Origin: Clostridia bacterium
Lineage (GTDB): Bacteria > Bacillota > Clostridia > Oscillospirales > UBA644
Length of the DNA stretch: 43,707 bases
Direction: 5' to 3'
NCBI GenBank assembly: GCA_017427285.1
Contig: JAFRTE010000001.1
Location: 93,930 to 137,636 of the forward strand
Shown: piece by piece, positions 6,857 to 13,661 of the stretch
Layout: the number at the start of each line of letters is the position of its first letter
How positions within the stretch are numbered: position 1 is the stretch's first letter
The notes under the pieces: generated by a model
The model's input: only the letters and a program-made list of their open reading frames with translations
What the model was told of the DNA's origin: nothing
Databases searched by the model: none
Position numbers and translations under genes: made by a program

Positions 6857-8278
6857 TTATTCGCCCCATACGGCTTTTATGCCGTTGTAAGCGGGAGTAA
6901 TGCAGTCTTCCATTCTTTCCTTGAGCTGACTTTCAATTGATTCGACATATTCTGCAGGTGATTTTCTGCCGAGAACCCATTCGCCCATTGAATTGTAAAG
7001 CGGTCCCGCGGCAGTGAAGAAATATGCAAACTGCGAATTAAGATACATATCGTAATATACCTTCGAATCGCGCGGATCGAAGAAATAGTTTCGGGACATA
7101 AGCTCTATAATATCGTTGAATGTGGGATATTCTTCAAACGGTTCATAAATTGCGCTTATTACCGCCGCAGTAGATTCGGGATAATGCGATGCGCGGGAAA
7201 AAACGATACATCTGTCTATATTTGCGTGAAAACCCGAGGCATAACCGGGTTCTACACCCGGTCCCGTGGGCCACGAAACGAGACCGAAATTTGACATTTC
7301 CTTTGCGATTTTGCCGTTCATTCCGATAACACTGTCGGAATTTACGCAACCGAGCACTGTGGTGCCGGCTATAAGTCTTTCAACGGCATTGCCCATAGTA
7401 TCAAGCGTATAGCCAAGAGGTCCGTTATAAATATCAAGCGCCTCCTCCATTGCAACCAGAGCGCCGTTTGTCATAAGACCGGGAGTAATCTGACCGTTTG
7501 GCTGTATTTCGGACATACGGAACCCGTTTGAAAGAAGATACATTGCGCCGAGCGAATGAGTTGAACATGTTAAGGCATAGTGCTTTACATCGTTCCCCTC
7601 CGAGAGATAGTATTTTTCCAGACAGTCGCGGAATGTTGTCCACGTCCACTCGCCGTTTTCAAGGAGGTCTCGCGGGTCAGTTGCGCCTATGGTTGCTATA
7701 ATGTCTTCGTTGACAACCGTGATTCCGCTGTATGAAACCGAAACTTCCGGCCATAGCATCGGAACTACTCCGAAAAGGTCGGTTTCATAATAAATGACCT
7801 CAAGCATATTACGGTTGCCCCATTTTTCCTCATTGCGGAAATCTATATAGTTTTCTATTTCTGAAAGACCGACAAGCATTCCCGTCATCGCAGGCCCGCG
7901 CCACATATCCGATATGCCGGAAATAACGTCACAGAGAAATGTTCCGCTTGCGGAACATGCTACAAAGTTTCGACACGATGTGTAATTATTGGTGTAATTG
8001 ACTTTTACTTTACAGTTAAGATTTACCTGAACGTTTTTCAGACGTGCAGACGCAAGATCGCCGAAATGGGTATCCAGCTCATATCCCAGGCATGTAGGAC
8101 TGTCGTAAATACTCGGATCAAGCCCTACTTCGTAAACTATCTCAACCCCTCCGAGATCCAGCCCGTCTGAAGTCTGTTCAAATTCAACGTCAAAAATCTG
8201 TTCCGAAGACGGTGCGCATGACGTTGCAATAACGGAAAGCATAATAAGAAGAACTGTGATTTTTGCAATGTTTCGCAT
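6857..8278 (-). CDS. Sugar-type ABC solute-binding lipoprotein, paralogue 4
   Basis: A 473-residue lipoprotein with lipobox VIATSC near residue 21 and an AGGAGAG ribosome site. It is the first and most divergent member of the four-gene array: the block SDMWADVARIG of the others is SDMWRGPAMTG here, and the aromatic stretch near residue 415 reads FAYFFTAAGPLY instead of YNYFHY. The shared CLGYELD, SCRNF, NGEWTWTTF, GPGVEPGY and AVWGE remain. It lies 75 bases downstream of the sugar isomerase gene, with a hairpin between them and no obvious promoter, so it probably depends on read-through from the isomerase transcript. Changes in the conserved blocks suggest a shifted ligand preference, which is inference. 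Confidence 0.85.
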   Translation of the reverse strand: MRNIAKITVLLIMLSVIATSCAPSSEQIFDVEFEQTSDGLDLGGVEIVYEVGLDPSIYDSPTCLGYELDTHFGDLASARLKNVQVNLNCKVKVNYTNNYTSCRNFVACSASGTFLCDVISGISDMWRGPAMTGMLVGLSEIENYIDFRNEEKWGNRNMLEVIYYETDLFGVVPMLWPEVSVSYSGITVVNEDIIATIGATDPRDLLENGEWTWTTFRDCLEKYYLSEGNDVKHYALTCSTHSLGAMYLLSNGFRMSEIQPNGQITPGLMTNGALVAMEEALDIYNGPLGYTLDTMGNAVERLIAGTTVLGCVNSDSVIGMNGKIAKEMSNFGLVSWPTGPGVEPGYASGFHANIDRCIVFSRASHYPESTAAVISAIYEPFEEYPTFNDIIELMSRNYFFDPRDSKVYYDMYLNSQFAYFFTAAGPLYNSMGEWVLGRKSPAEYVESIESQLKERMEDCITPAYNGIKAVWGE

Positions 8279-8309
8279 TTTTACTCTCCTGTCCTGTTCC
8301 TGAAAACAT

Positions 8310-8340
8310 GCGGCACGAACTGCTTATAGATTCGTGCCGC
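8310..8340 (-). terminator. Hairpin between isomerase and lipoprotein paralogue 4 (partial terminator or processing site)
   Basis: A GC-rich 10-bp perfect stem (8310-8319 with 8331-8340) encloses an 11-base loop. On the minus strand it is followed only by ATGTTTTC, a weak T tract. It could reduce, rather than block, read-through from the isomerase gene, or protect a processed end. Confidence 0.55.
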
Positions 8341-8353
8341 AAAAGTGTGAAAA

Positions 8354-9835
8354 TTATCTTGTAAACGGATTTTCCGTGGGATATGGAATTTCTTTGGGCT
8401 GATTATAGTAAATATTCTCGACGCCCAGAAGTCTCATTGCGGCAAAAAGCGTTTTTCCGCAATGGGCAAATCCTATGCCGGCATGATGCGGGAAGCCGTT
8501 CTGAATAAGTACGTGTCTGTAAAAACGTCCCATTTCCTTTATGCCGAAAATGCCTATCGAGCCGAAAGATTTAGGATCAACGTTTAAAACTTCGCCCTGC
8601 GCCATATACGTCCTGAGTTTGCCGTCGGCGGACCCGTGAAGTCTGAAAATCGTAACTTCCCCGTCCTTTATCGCTCCTTCGAGCGTTCCGCGTGAGATAT
8701 CGGGTTCGCCGTCCGGTTCAAGGGAACGTTTCATGATAAGCTGATATTTCATTACGGGATTTTTGATAAGGCATGACGCGGTATTTCCGCAATGGAAGCC
8801 CATAAACAGGTCGGTTTGTCTGTAACCTTCGATCGCATTTTTTTCGTACATATCTTTCGGAACGGTGTTGTTTATATCGAGAAGCGTTGCAGGGGTTAGC
8901 GTTGCGCACTGGAGAATAAATTCCGAAAGCGCGCCGTAAATATCAACTTCGCACGCTACGGGGATCCCGCGGGAGGCAAGTCTTGAATTTACGTAGCACG
9001 GCACGAAGCCGAACTGAGTCTGGAATGCGGGCCAGCATTTATTGGCAAAAACAACGTATTTGCTCGCTCCTCTGTTTTTTTCCGCCCAGTCAAGAAGCGT
9101 AATTTCGTACTGAGCGAGTTTTTCGAGTATCGAGGGGTAATTGTTTCCGTTTTTGCCGAGTTCATCCGCCATTTCCTTCGCAACTGCAGCAATACGCTCG
9201 TCGCCCTTATGTTCATTAAAGGAAGCGAACAAATCGAGCTCGGAGTTTTCCTGGACTTCAACGCCTATATCGTAAAGCTGCTTTATCGGAGCGTTGCAAG
9301 CAACGAAATCGTAAGGGCGAGGGCCGAAGCTTATGATTTTAAGGTTTTTAACGCCGATATAAACGCTTGCTATCGCCGTAAATTCCGCGATCATGTCGGC
9401 AATTTCGTCGGCGGTGCCTACGGGATATTCGGGTATATACGGATTAAGCTTGCGAAGAAGCATATTTACCGACATACTGAGCATACCGCAGTATGCGTCT
9501 CCGCGGCCGTCTATAAGGTCTTCATCCGATTCTTCGGCAGCGGCAACAAACATTACGGGCCCGTTGAATTTCTGCGCGAGCATTGTTTCGGGGCCTTCGG
9601 GACCGAAATTGCCGAGAAAAACGACAAGCGCGTTTACGCCTGCGAGATCAAGCTCATTAAGGGCTGCTATGGCGTCCGTTTCGTTTTCAACGAGAGTCTG
9701 CGCCTCAAAAACGGGACAGTTTATTTTTTTGCATTCCGCTGCAACTCTTTCCCTTCTTTTTTTGCTGAGAGCCATGGGAAAGCAGTCGCGGCTTACGGCA
9801 ACGATTCCGACTTTAACTTCGGGAATATTGATCAT
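8354..9835 (-). CDS. L-fucose/L-arabinose isomerase family protein
   Basis: This 493-residue protein belongs to the fucose/arabinose isomerase fold, which interconverts aldoses and ketoses using a divalent metal. Metal-ligand candidates are visible as the Glu in CEVDIYGALSEF (about residue 296), the Asp in LLDINN (about 318) and a His cluster in NGFPHHAGIGFAHCGKT near the C terminus. Length fits the arabinose-type branch. The start has a strong AAAGGAG site. It lies 12 bases after ruvX and upstream of the lipoprotein array, whose last member is followed by araD. Isomerase and epimerase therefore bracket the binding proteins; no ribulokinase is visible. Substrate (L-arabinose, L-fucose or another aldose) cannot be settled from the sequence. 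Confidence 0.86.
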   Translation of the reverse strand: MINIPEVKVGIVAVSRDCFPMALSKKRRERVAAECKKINCPVFEAQTLVENETDAIAALNELDLAGVNALVVFLGNFGPEGPETMLAQKFNGPVMFVAAAEESDEDLIDGRGDAYCGMLSMSVNMLLRKLNPYIPEYPVGTADEIADMIAEFTAIASVYIGVKNLKIISFGPRPYDFVACNAPIKQLYDIGVEVQENSELDLFASFNEHKGDERIAAVAKEMADELGKNGNNYPSILEKLAQYEITLLDWAEKNRGASKYVVFANKCWPAFQTQFGFVPCYVNSRLASRGIPVACEVDIYGALSEFILQCATLTPATLLDINNTVPKDMYEKNAIEGYRQTDLFMGFHCGNTASCLIKNPVMKYQLIMKRSLEPDGEPDISRGTLEGAIKDGEVTIFRLHGSADGKLRTYMAQGEVLNVDPKSFGSIGIFGIKEMGRFYRHVLIQNGFPHHAGIGFAHCGKTLFAAMRLLGVENIYYNQPKEIPYPTENPFTR

Positions 9836-9847
9836 GGCAATTCTCCT

Positions 9848-10267
9848 TTATATCGTCTGTTTTAGTTTATCAAGATAACCCTGCAAAAGAACGGCGGCAG
9901 CGGCGCTGTCTATAATCCGGCGCTGTTCTTTTGATTTCTTTTCATTCTCATGAAGAAGCTGCGACGCGATGATGGTAGTATACATTTCGTTGCAAAGCTC
10001 TACTTCGGCTTCCGTTTCAGCTTTCAGACGTTCGCAAAAAGCCGTAACCTTGACCGTCATATCACTTTGACGCATATCCGTGCGCAAAGGAAGCCCTACG
10101 ATTATTTTTTCGGGCTTTATTTTTTCGATAACGCCGAGAAGTGTTTCGAGCATTCTGCCTTCATTTCTTGACGGGATGCACTCAAGCGGAGTTGCAATTG
10201 TGCCTGTGGCATCGCTTACGGCAACTCCGGTCCGCGCAAGTCCGTAATCAACTGCAAGTATTTTCAT
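9848..10267 (-). CDS. ruvX: RuvX/YqgF, putative pre-16S rRNA nuclease (Holliday-junction resolvase fold)
   Basis: A 139-residue RNase H-fold protein with the family's acidic landmarks in order: DYGLARTGVAVSD near the start, IVGLPL around residue 80, and DSAAAAVLLQGYLD near the end. E. coli YqgF trims the 5' end of 16S rRNA; a Holliday-junction role was proposed earlier from the fold. Length is typical. It sits 17 bases downstream of acpP and 12 bases upstream of the sugar isomerase, so a housekeeping transcript appears to run into the sugar locus. Confidence 0.92.
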   Translation of the reverse strand: MKILAVDYGLARTGVAVSDATGTIATPLECIPSRNEGRMLETLLGVIEKIKPEKIIVGLPLRTDMRQSDMTVKVTAFCERLKAETEAEVELCNEMYTTIIASQLLHENEKKSKEQRRIIDSAAAAVLLQGYLDKLKQTI

Positions 10268-10284
10268 TGAACGCTTAAAACTGT

Positions 10285-10512
10285 TCAGGCGTTTTCTTCG
10301 ATATAGTCTACAACGTCGCCTACGGTTTTCATTTCCTGAGCAACTTCGTCGGGAATTGAAATGTTATACTGCTCTTCAAGCATCATAAGCATATCAACGA
10401 TATCAAGAGAGTCTGCGCCGAGATCATCAATGATGCTCGTATCTCTTGTGATATTCTCAACGGGCATCTCAAATTTTTCGGAAATCATAGAGGCAACTTT
10501 TTCAAAATACAT
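10285..10512 (-). CDS. acpP: Acyl carrier protein
   Basis: A 75-residue, highly acidic four-helix protein with the DSL motif at 34-36 within LGADSLDIVDMLM; Ser35 would carry the 4'-phosphopantetheine arm. It shuttles growing acyl chains in type II fatty-acid synthesis in the cytosol. A perfect consensus promoter and an AAAGGAG site precede it. Neighbouring genes are not fatty-acid enzymes, so it appears to be a stand-alone acp gene, which is common in Clostridia. Confidence 0.95.
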   Translation of the reverse strand: MYFEKVASMISEKFEMPVENITRDTSIIDDLGADSLDIVDMLMMLEEQYNISIPDEVAQEMKTVGDVVDYIEENA

Positions 10513-10550
10513 ACTGTTTGTTTCTCCTTTGTTATATATGTTGTCAATTT

Positions 10551-10579
10551 ATTATAATCATTAATGCGCGGTTTGTCAA
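10551..10579 (-). promoter_or_regulatory. Consensus sigma-A promoter for acpP
   Basis: TTGACA (10579-10574) and TATAAT (10556-10551) with 17-bp spacing on the minus strand, a perfect match. A second TTGACA just downstream has no good -10 partner. With no terminator seen after acpP or ruvX, the transcript may extend into the sugar isomerase gene. Confidence 0.88.
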
Positions 10580-10591
10580 TACCCCCGCGTA

Positions 10592-11779
10592 TTATTCTAT
10601 TTCGCCGGCCTTTTTAAGAGAAAGTTTCGTTATTGCGGGGCCGATCAGCTCGTAAATAAGAGTACCGCAAAGAATGATCGCTCTTATCTCCGCGCCGAAT
10701 TCCGGAACGATCTGCGTTGCGATAAGAGAAAGACCGATCGCAACACCCGCCTGCGGCATGAGAGAAAAGCCGAGATATTTCGTTATTTTCTTATCCGCCC
10801 TGCAAATGACGGAACCGAGGGACGCGCCGGCGATCTTGCCGACGACCCTTACGATCACGTAGATTATGCCTGCAACTCCGATCGACGGAATGACCGAAAG
10901 CTGAAGTTCCGCGCCCGAAAGGACGAAAAACAGGATGAATATCGGCGGGGTAAGACCGTCGGTAAGCTTAACGATATGGTTTGTATTTGAAGAGAAATTG
11001 GTAAGCGACGCGCCGAGCGCCATGCAAAGAAGAAGCTGGGAAAGACCGAATATGCTTGCAATACCTATTCCGATAAAGACAAAACCGATCGTCAGAGCAA
11101 GACGGTTGCCGTCTTTTTTGAAAAAGCGAAGGGGAATGATGAAAATAAGGCCGAGAATAAATCCGCATACGACCGCGCCGACTATTTCGATAATCGGGCT
11201 TAAAAGCGAGGAAGCCACCGAGGCGTCGGGGTTTGAAACGGACTGCGCTATCGCGACGGCTATTCCGAAAAGCATAAGCGCCGCAGCGTCGTCAAGAGCG
11301 ACGACCGAAAGAAGCATTTCGGTAACGGGGCCCTTCGCCTTATACTGTTTTATTACCATTATTGTCGCCGCAGGCGCGGTCGCTGCGGCAATCGAGCCGA
11401 GAACGAGGCTGAAAGGCAGTGAACAACCCGCAATAAGCAGCGCGACGACAACAAACACGACCGCAAGAAGCGCTTCGAGAAAAGCGATTACGATCGGAGT
11501 TACTCCGACGCGTTTAAAATAGGATATTTTAAATTCCGTACCGATCGAAAACGCAATGAAACCGAGAGCCGTGTCGGCGATGATATCGAGATTCGGAAGC
11601 GCGTTTTCGGGAATAAGACCGAGAACGCTGGGACCGATCAAAAGTCCCGCAACAAGATAGCCGGTAACGTTGGGAAGATGGATATGTTTTGCCATTCTGC
11701 CCATAAACATACCGAAAAATATCATCAGCGCAAGATAAACGAACGTGTTGAAATGCGCCGACGAAAACTCACTCAGCAC
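10592..11779 (-). CDS. CPA2-type cation:proton antiporter
   Basis: A 395-residue integral membrane protein with about a dozen hydrophobic segments of the Na+/H+ (K+/H+) exchanger family. Family landmarks include LPNVTGYLVAGLLIGPSVLG near the N terminus, TAPAATIMVIKQY, and the membrane-embedded acidic pair in VVALDDAAALM that carries the transported ions. There is no C-terminal TrkA-N/RCK domain, so it lacks the nucleotide gate of KefB-like relatives. The start is a GTG at 11779 with a GGAGGGG site eight bases upstream. It overlaps the end of the PII-like gene by seven bases, suggesting translational coupling and regulation of the antiporter by that partner. Ion selectivity is not readable. 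Confidence 0.9.
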   Translation of the reverse strand: MLSEFSSAHFNTFVYLALMIFFGMFMGRMAKHIHLPNVTGYLVAGLLIGPSVLGLIPENALPNLDIIADTALGFIAFSIGTEFKISYFKRVGVTPIVIAFLEALLAVVFVVVALLIAGCSLPFSLVLGSIAAATAPAATIMVIKQYKAKGPVTEMLLSVVALDDAAALMLFGIAVAIAQSVSNPDASVASSLLSPIIEIVGAVVCGFILGLIFIIPLRFFKKDGNRLALTIGFVFIGIGIASIFGLSQLLLCMALGASLTNFSSNTNHIVKLTDGLTPPIFILFFVLSGAELQLSVIPSIGVAGIIYVIVRVVGKIAGASLGSVICRADKKITKYLGFSLMPQAGVAIGLSLIATQIVPEFGAEIRAIILCGTLIYELIGPAITKLSLKKAGEIE

Positions 11780-12111
11780 TTTTCGATCCCCTCCGTATAC
11801 GTAACGGGAACGGTAAACATTATGCCGGTGTCGGGATTTTTGAGTCCTCCGGTAATTTCATTTACTATCTCGGAGATTTCCGCTATTTTTTCTTCCTTAA
11901 CGACCATAAAAATCGTTTTGCTTTCACGGTTGTCGGGATTGATGAGAAGTCGAAGCGATGCCATAAATCTAAGCTCGTCATAGCTGCTTAAACTGTGAGC
12001 CATGCCCATACTGTCAAGTATTGTGGCGCCCGAAATGTTTTCTTCGTAAAACCTTTCGAGTATCGCTTCAAGACATTCGATTTTATTGAGTACAATAACA
12101 AGAAGCTGCAT
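11773..12111 (-). CDS. PII-like regulatory protein paired with the antiporter
   Basis: A 112-residue protein with a PII/ferredoxin-like layout: LLVIVLNKIECLEAILERF aligns with the first strand and helix of GlnB, IAEISEIVNEITGG with the second helix, and DTGIMFTVPV with the B-loop and the strand GKIFVLPV. The classic T-loop with the uridylylated tyrosine is absent; the corresponding stretch (residues about 35-65) is rearranged. PII proteins usually bind ATP/ADP or other nucleotides and switch transporters or enzymes. Its overlap with the antiporter gene suggests it is a dedicated regulator of that transporter. Assignment rests on pattern, so it could also be a CutA-like or ACT-like relative. 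Confidence 0.72.
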   Translation of the reverse strand: MQLLVIVLNKIECLEAILERFYEENISGATILDSMGMAHSLSSYDELRFMASLRLLINPDNRESKTIFMVVKEEKIAEISEIVNEITGGLKNPDTGIMFTVPVTYTEGIEKC

Positions 12112-12135
12112 ATGATCCTCCCTGAATTTTTATTA

Positions 12136-13110
12136 TCACGGTATTTCTACCGTAGGATTGCTTAAATAGAAAAAGAAAACTGTAAAAAGAATTGCGAGTA
12201 CGAATATCCAGAACGCAAACGATCTCAGAAGCCCGGTAACGGACTCTTTCGCGGAAATACGAAGATATTCGTCGTCATCGTCTCGCGGCGCGGGGTAAAC
12301 CGTTTCGGCTCCGAACCTGAAAAGAAGGACCGCAACGCATGCGGCGGCGACTACAAGTCCACCGAAAACAAAAAGAAGCTCAAACGGCATAAGCGCGTTT
12401 CTGAAGACGAAAAACATATAAAGCGACGCGTTTGAAACAAACGCGCAGCAAAACGTTGCGTATACCGACGCGGATTTCATGTATACCCATGAAAGAAAAA
12501 CGCTTGACAAAAAAACGTAAGGCATTCTTGCTATCGAGCCGGTCATACCCGCTGCGACGATAGCAGGCAAAACAAGAGCAAGCCCCGTGTTTGCGCGGCG
12601 GAAACGCTCTGTAAGTATCCCTCTGAAAACGAGTTCGGAAGAAAACGCCGAGAAAAAGCACACTATAAACATGCTTATTATATTATCCGAAAGCCCGTCA
12701 AGCACATACGGGGTATATTCGTGCATTATATATCCGAAATTGCCGAGAAGAGCCACGGTTTTTTCGGAAACGAGAGCGAAGAAAAAAGAGATTCCCGCTG
12801 CGGCGAACGAACCGAGCACGAACCAGAGAGGGCTCGTTTTTTTGGGAGTAAAAACTGTTTGCAGAGAAACGTCGCTGTGAACTCCGTAAAAAACGAATGC
12901 CGCAGAAAGCGCAAGCGCCGGTAAAAAAGAACGCAGAATGTTATCCGTCATTTCTTTTGAAGACGCGCCGTTGTCGAATATCCTGTCGCTTACAACACCG
13001 CAGAGGAAGTTCAGTATCAAAACAACGCATGCGGTAACAAAAACTGCGTTGAAAAGAACATACATAAATTCACTGCGTTTTTCCTCTTCAAAAGTTATTA
13101 TCTTTTTCAC
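12136..13110 (-). CDS. CPBP-family intramembrane protein, probably without protease activity
   Basis: A 324-residue polytopic membrane protein related to CPBP (Rce1/Abi-type) glutamic proteases. The start is set at a GTG at 13110 with GGAGGAG seven bases upstream; extending to an ATG at 13224 would overlap trmL and has no site. Active CPBP members have EExxxR, a His on the next segment and an HxxxN motif. Here the first motif is SSELVFRGIL, with one of two glutamates replaced; the following hydrophobic segment (MPYVFLSSVFLSWVYM) lacks the His; and the third reads CAFVSN, with Ala where His is expected. A non-catalytic scaffold role is therefore likely. Last hydrophobic segment is at the extreme C terminus. 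Confidence 0.78.
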   Translation of the reverse strand: MKKIITFEEEKRSEFMYVLFNAVFVTACVVLILNFLCGVVSDRIFDNGASSKEMTDNILRSFLPALALSAAFVFYGVHSDVSLQTVFTPKKTSPLWFVLGSFAAAGISFFFALVSEKTVALLGNFGYIMHEYTPYVLDGLSDNIISMFIVCFFSAFSSELVFRGILTERFRRANTGLALVLPAIVAAGMTGSIARMPYVFLSSVFLSWVYMKSASVYATFCCAFVSNASLYMFFVFRNALMPFELLFVFGGLVVAAACVAVLLFRFGAETVYPAPRDDDDEYLRISAKESVTGLLRSFAFWIFVLAILFTVFFFYLSNPTVEIP

Positions 13111-13144
13111 GTTAACTCCTCCGTAAAAGTCCGTAAAGCACGTT

Positions 13145-13630
13145 TCAATACTGCGTAAGCTCGCCTGAAAGCTTAAGATCGAAAAAGCTCTTCTGTCTGA
13201 GCGCCTCGTAAAGTATAATTGCAACCGAATTTGACAGGTTAAGACTTCTTAAATTGTTTCTCATCGGAATTCTTACGGCATTCGCGTAATTATCCTTTAA
13301 AAGACTTTCCGGAAGTCCCTTCGTTTCCTTGCCGAATACGAAAAAAGCTCCGTCGGGATATTCTATGGCGTCGTAAGTTTTTTCGGCTTTGGTAGACGCA
13401 AAATAGAGTGGTTTGTCTTTTGCATACTCAAGAAAATCGGCAAGCGATTCGTGAATATGCAAATCAAGCTCGCCCCAGTAATCGAGTCCCGCGCGTTTAA
13501 GCTTTGCGTCGTCAATAACGAAGCCGAGCGGCTTTACAAGATGCAAAGCCGCGCCGGTGCAGGCGCATGTCCTTGAAATATTGCCCGTATTCTGCGGGAT
13601 CTCGGGTTCAACAAGCACTACCGAAACCAT
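13145..13630 (-). CDS. trmL: tRNA (cytidine/uridine-34-2'-O)-methyltransferase
   Basis: A 161-residue SPOUT methyltransferase that methylates the ribose of the wobble base in leucine tRNAs. Landmarks are LVEPEIPQNTGNISRTCA at the N terminus, LDYW, FVFGKETKGLP, and the knot-forming IPMRNNLRSLNLSNSVAI, with an ALRQ in the last helix. Length and motif order match TrmL (YibK). It lies 31 bases downstream of htpG and 34 bases upstream of the CPBP gene. Confidence 0.95.
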   Translation of the reverse strand: MVSVVLVEPEIPQNTGNISRTCACTGAALHLVKPLGFVIDDAKLKRAGLDYWGELDLHIHESLADFLEYAKDKPLYFASTKAEKTYDAIEYPDGAFFVFGKETKGLPESLLKDNYANAVRIPMRNNLRSLNLSNSVAIILYEALRQKSFFDLKLSGELTQY

Positions 13631-13661
13631 ATCTGCCTCGCATTACGATTATTTGTGACTG

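Noticed and set aside
1665..8278. The four similar lipoprotein genes as an assembly duplication
   Set aside because: The copies differ clearly in sequence, promoters and intergenic regions, so they are genuine paralogues.
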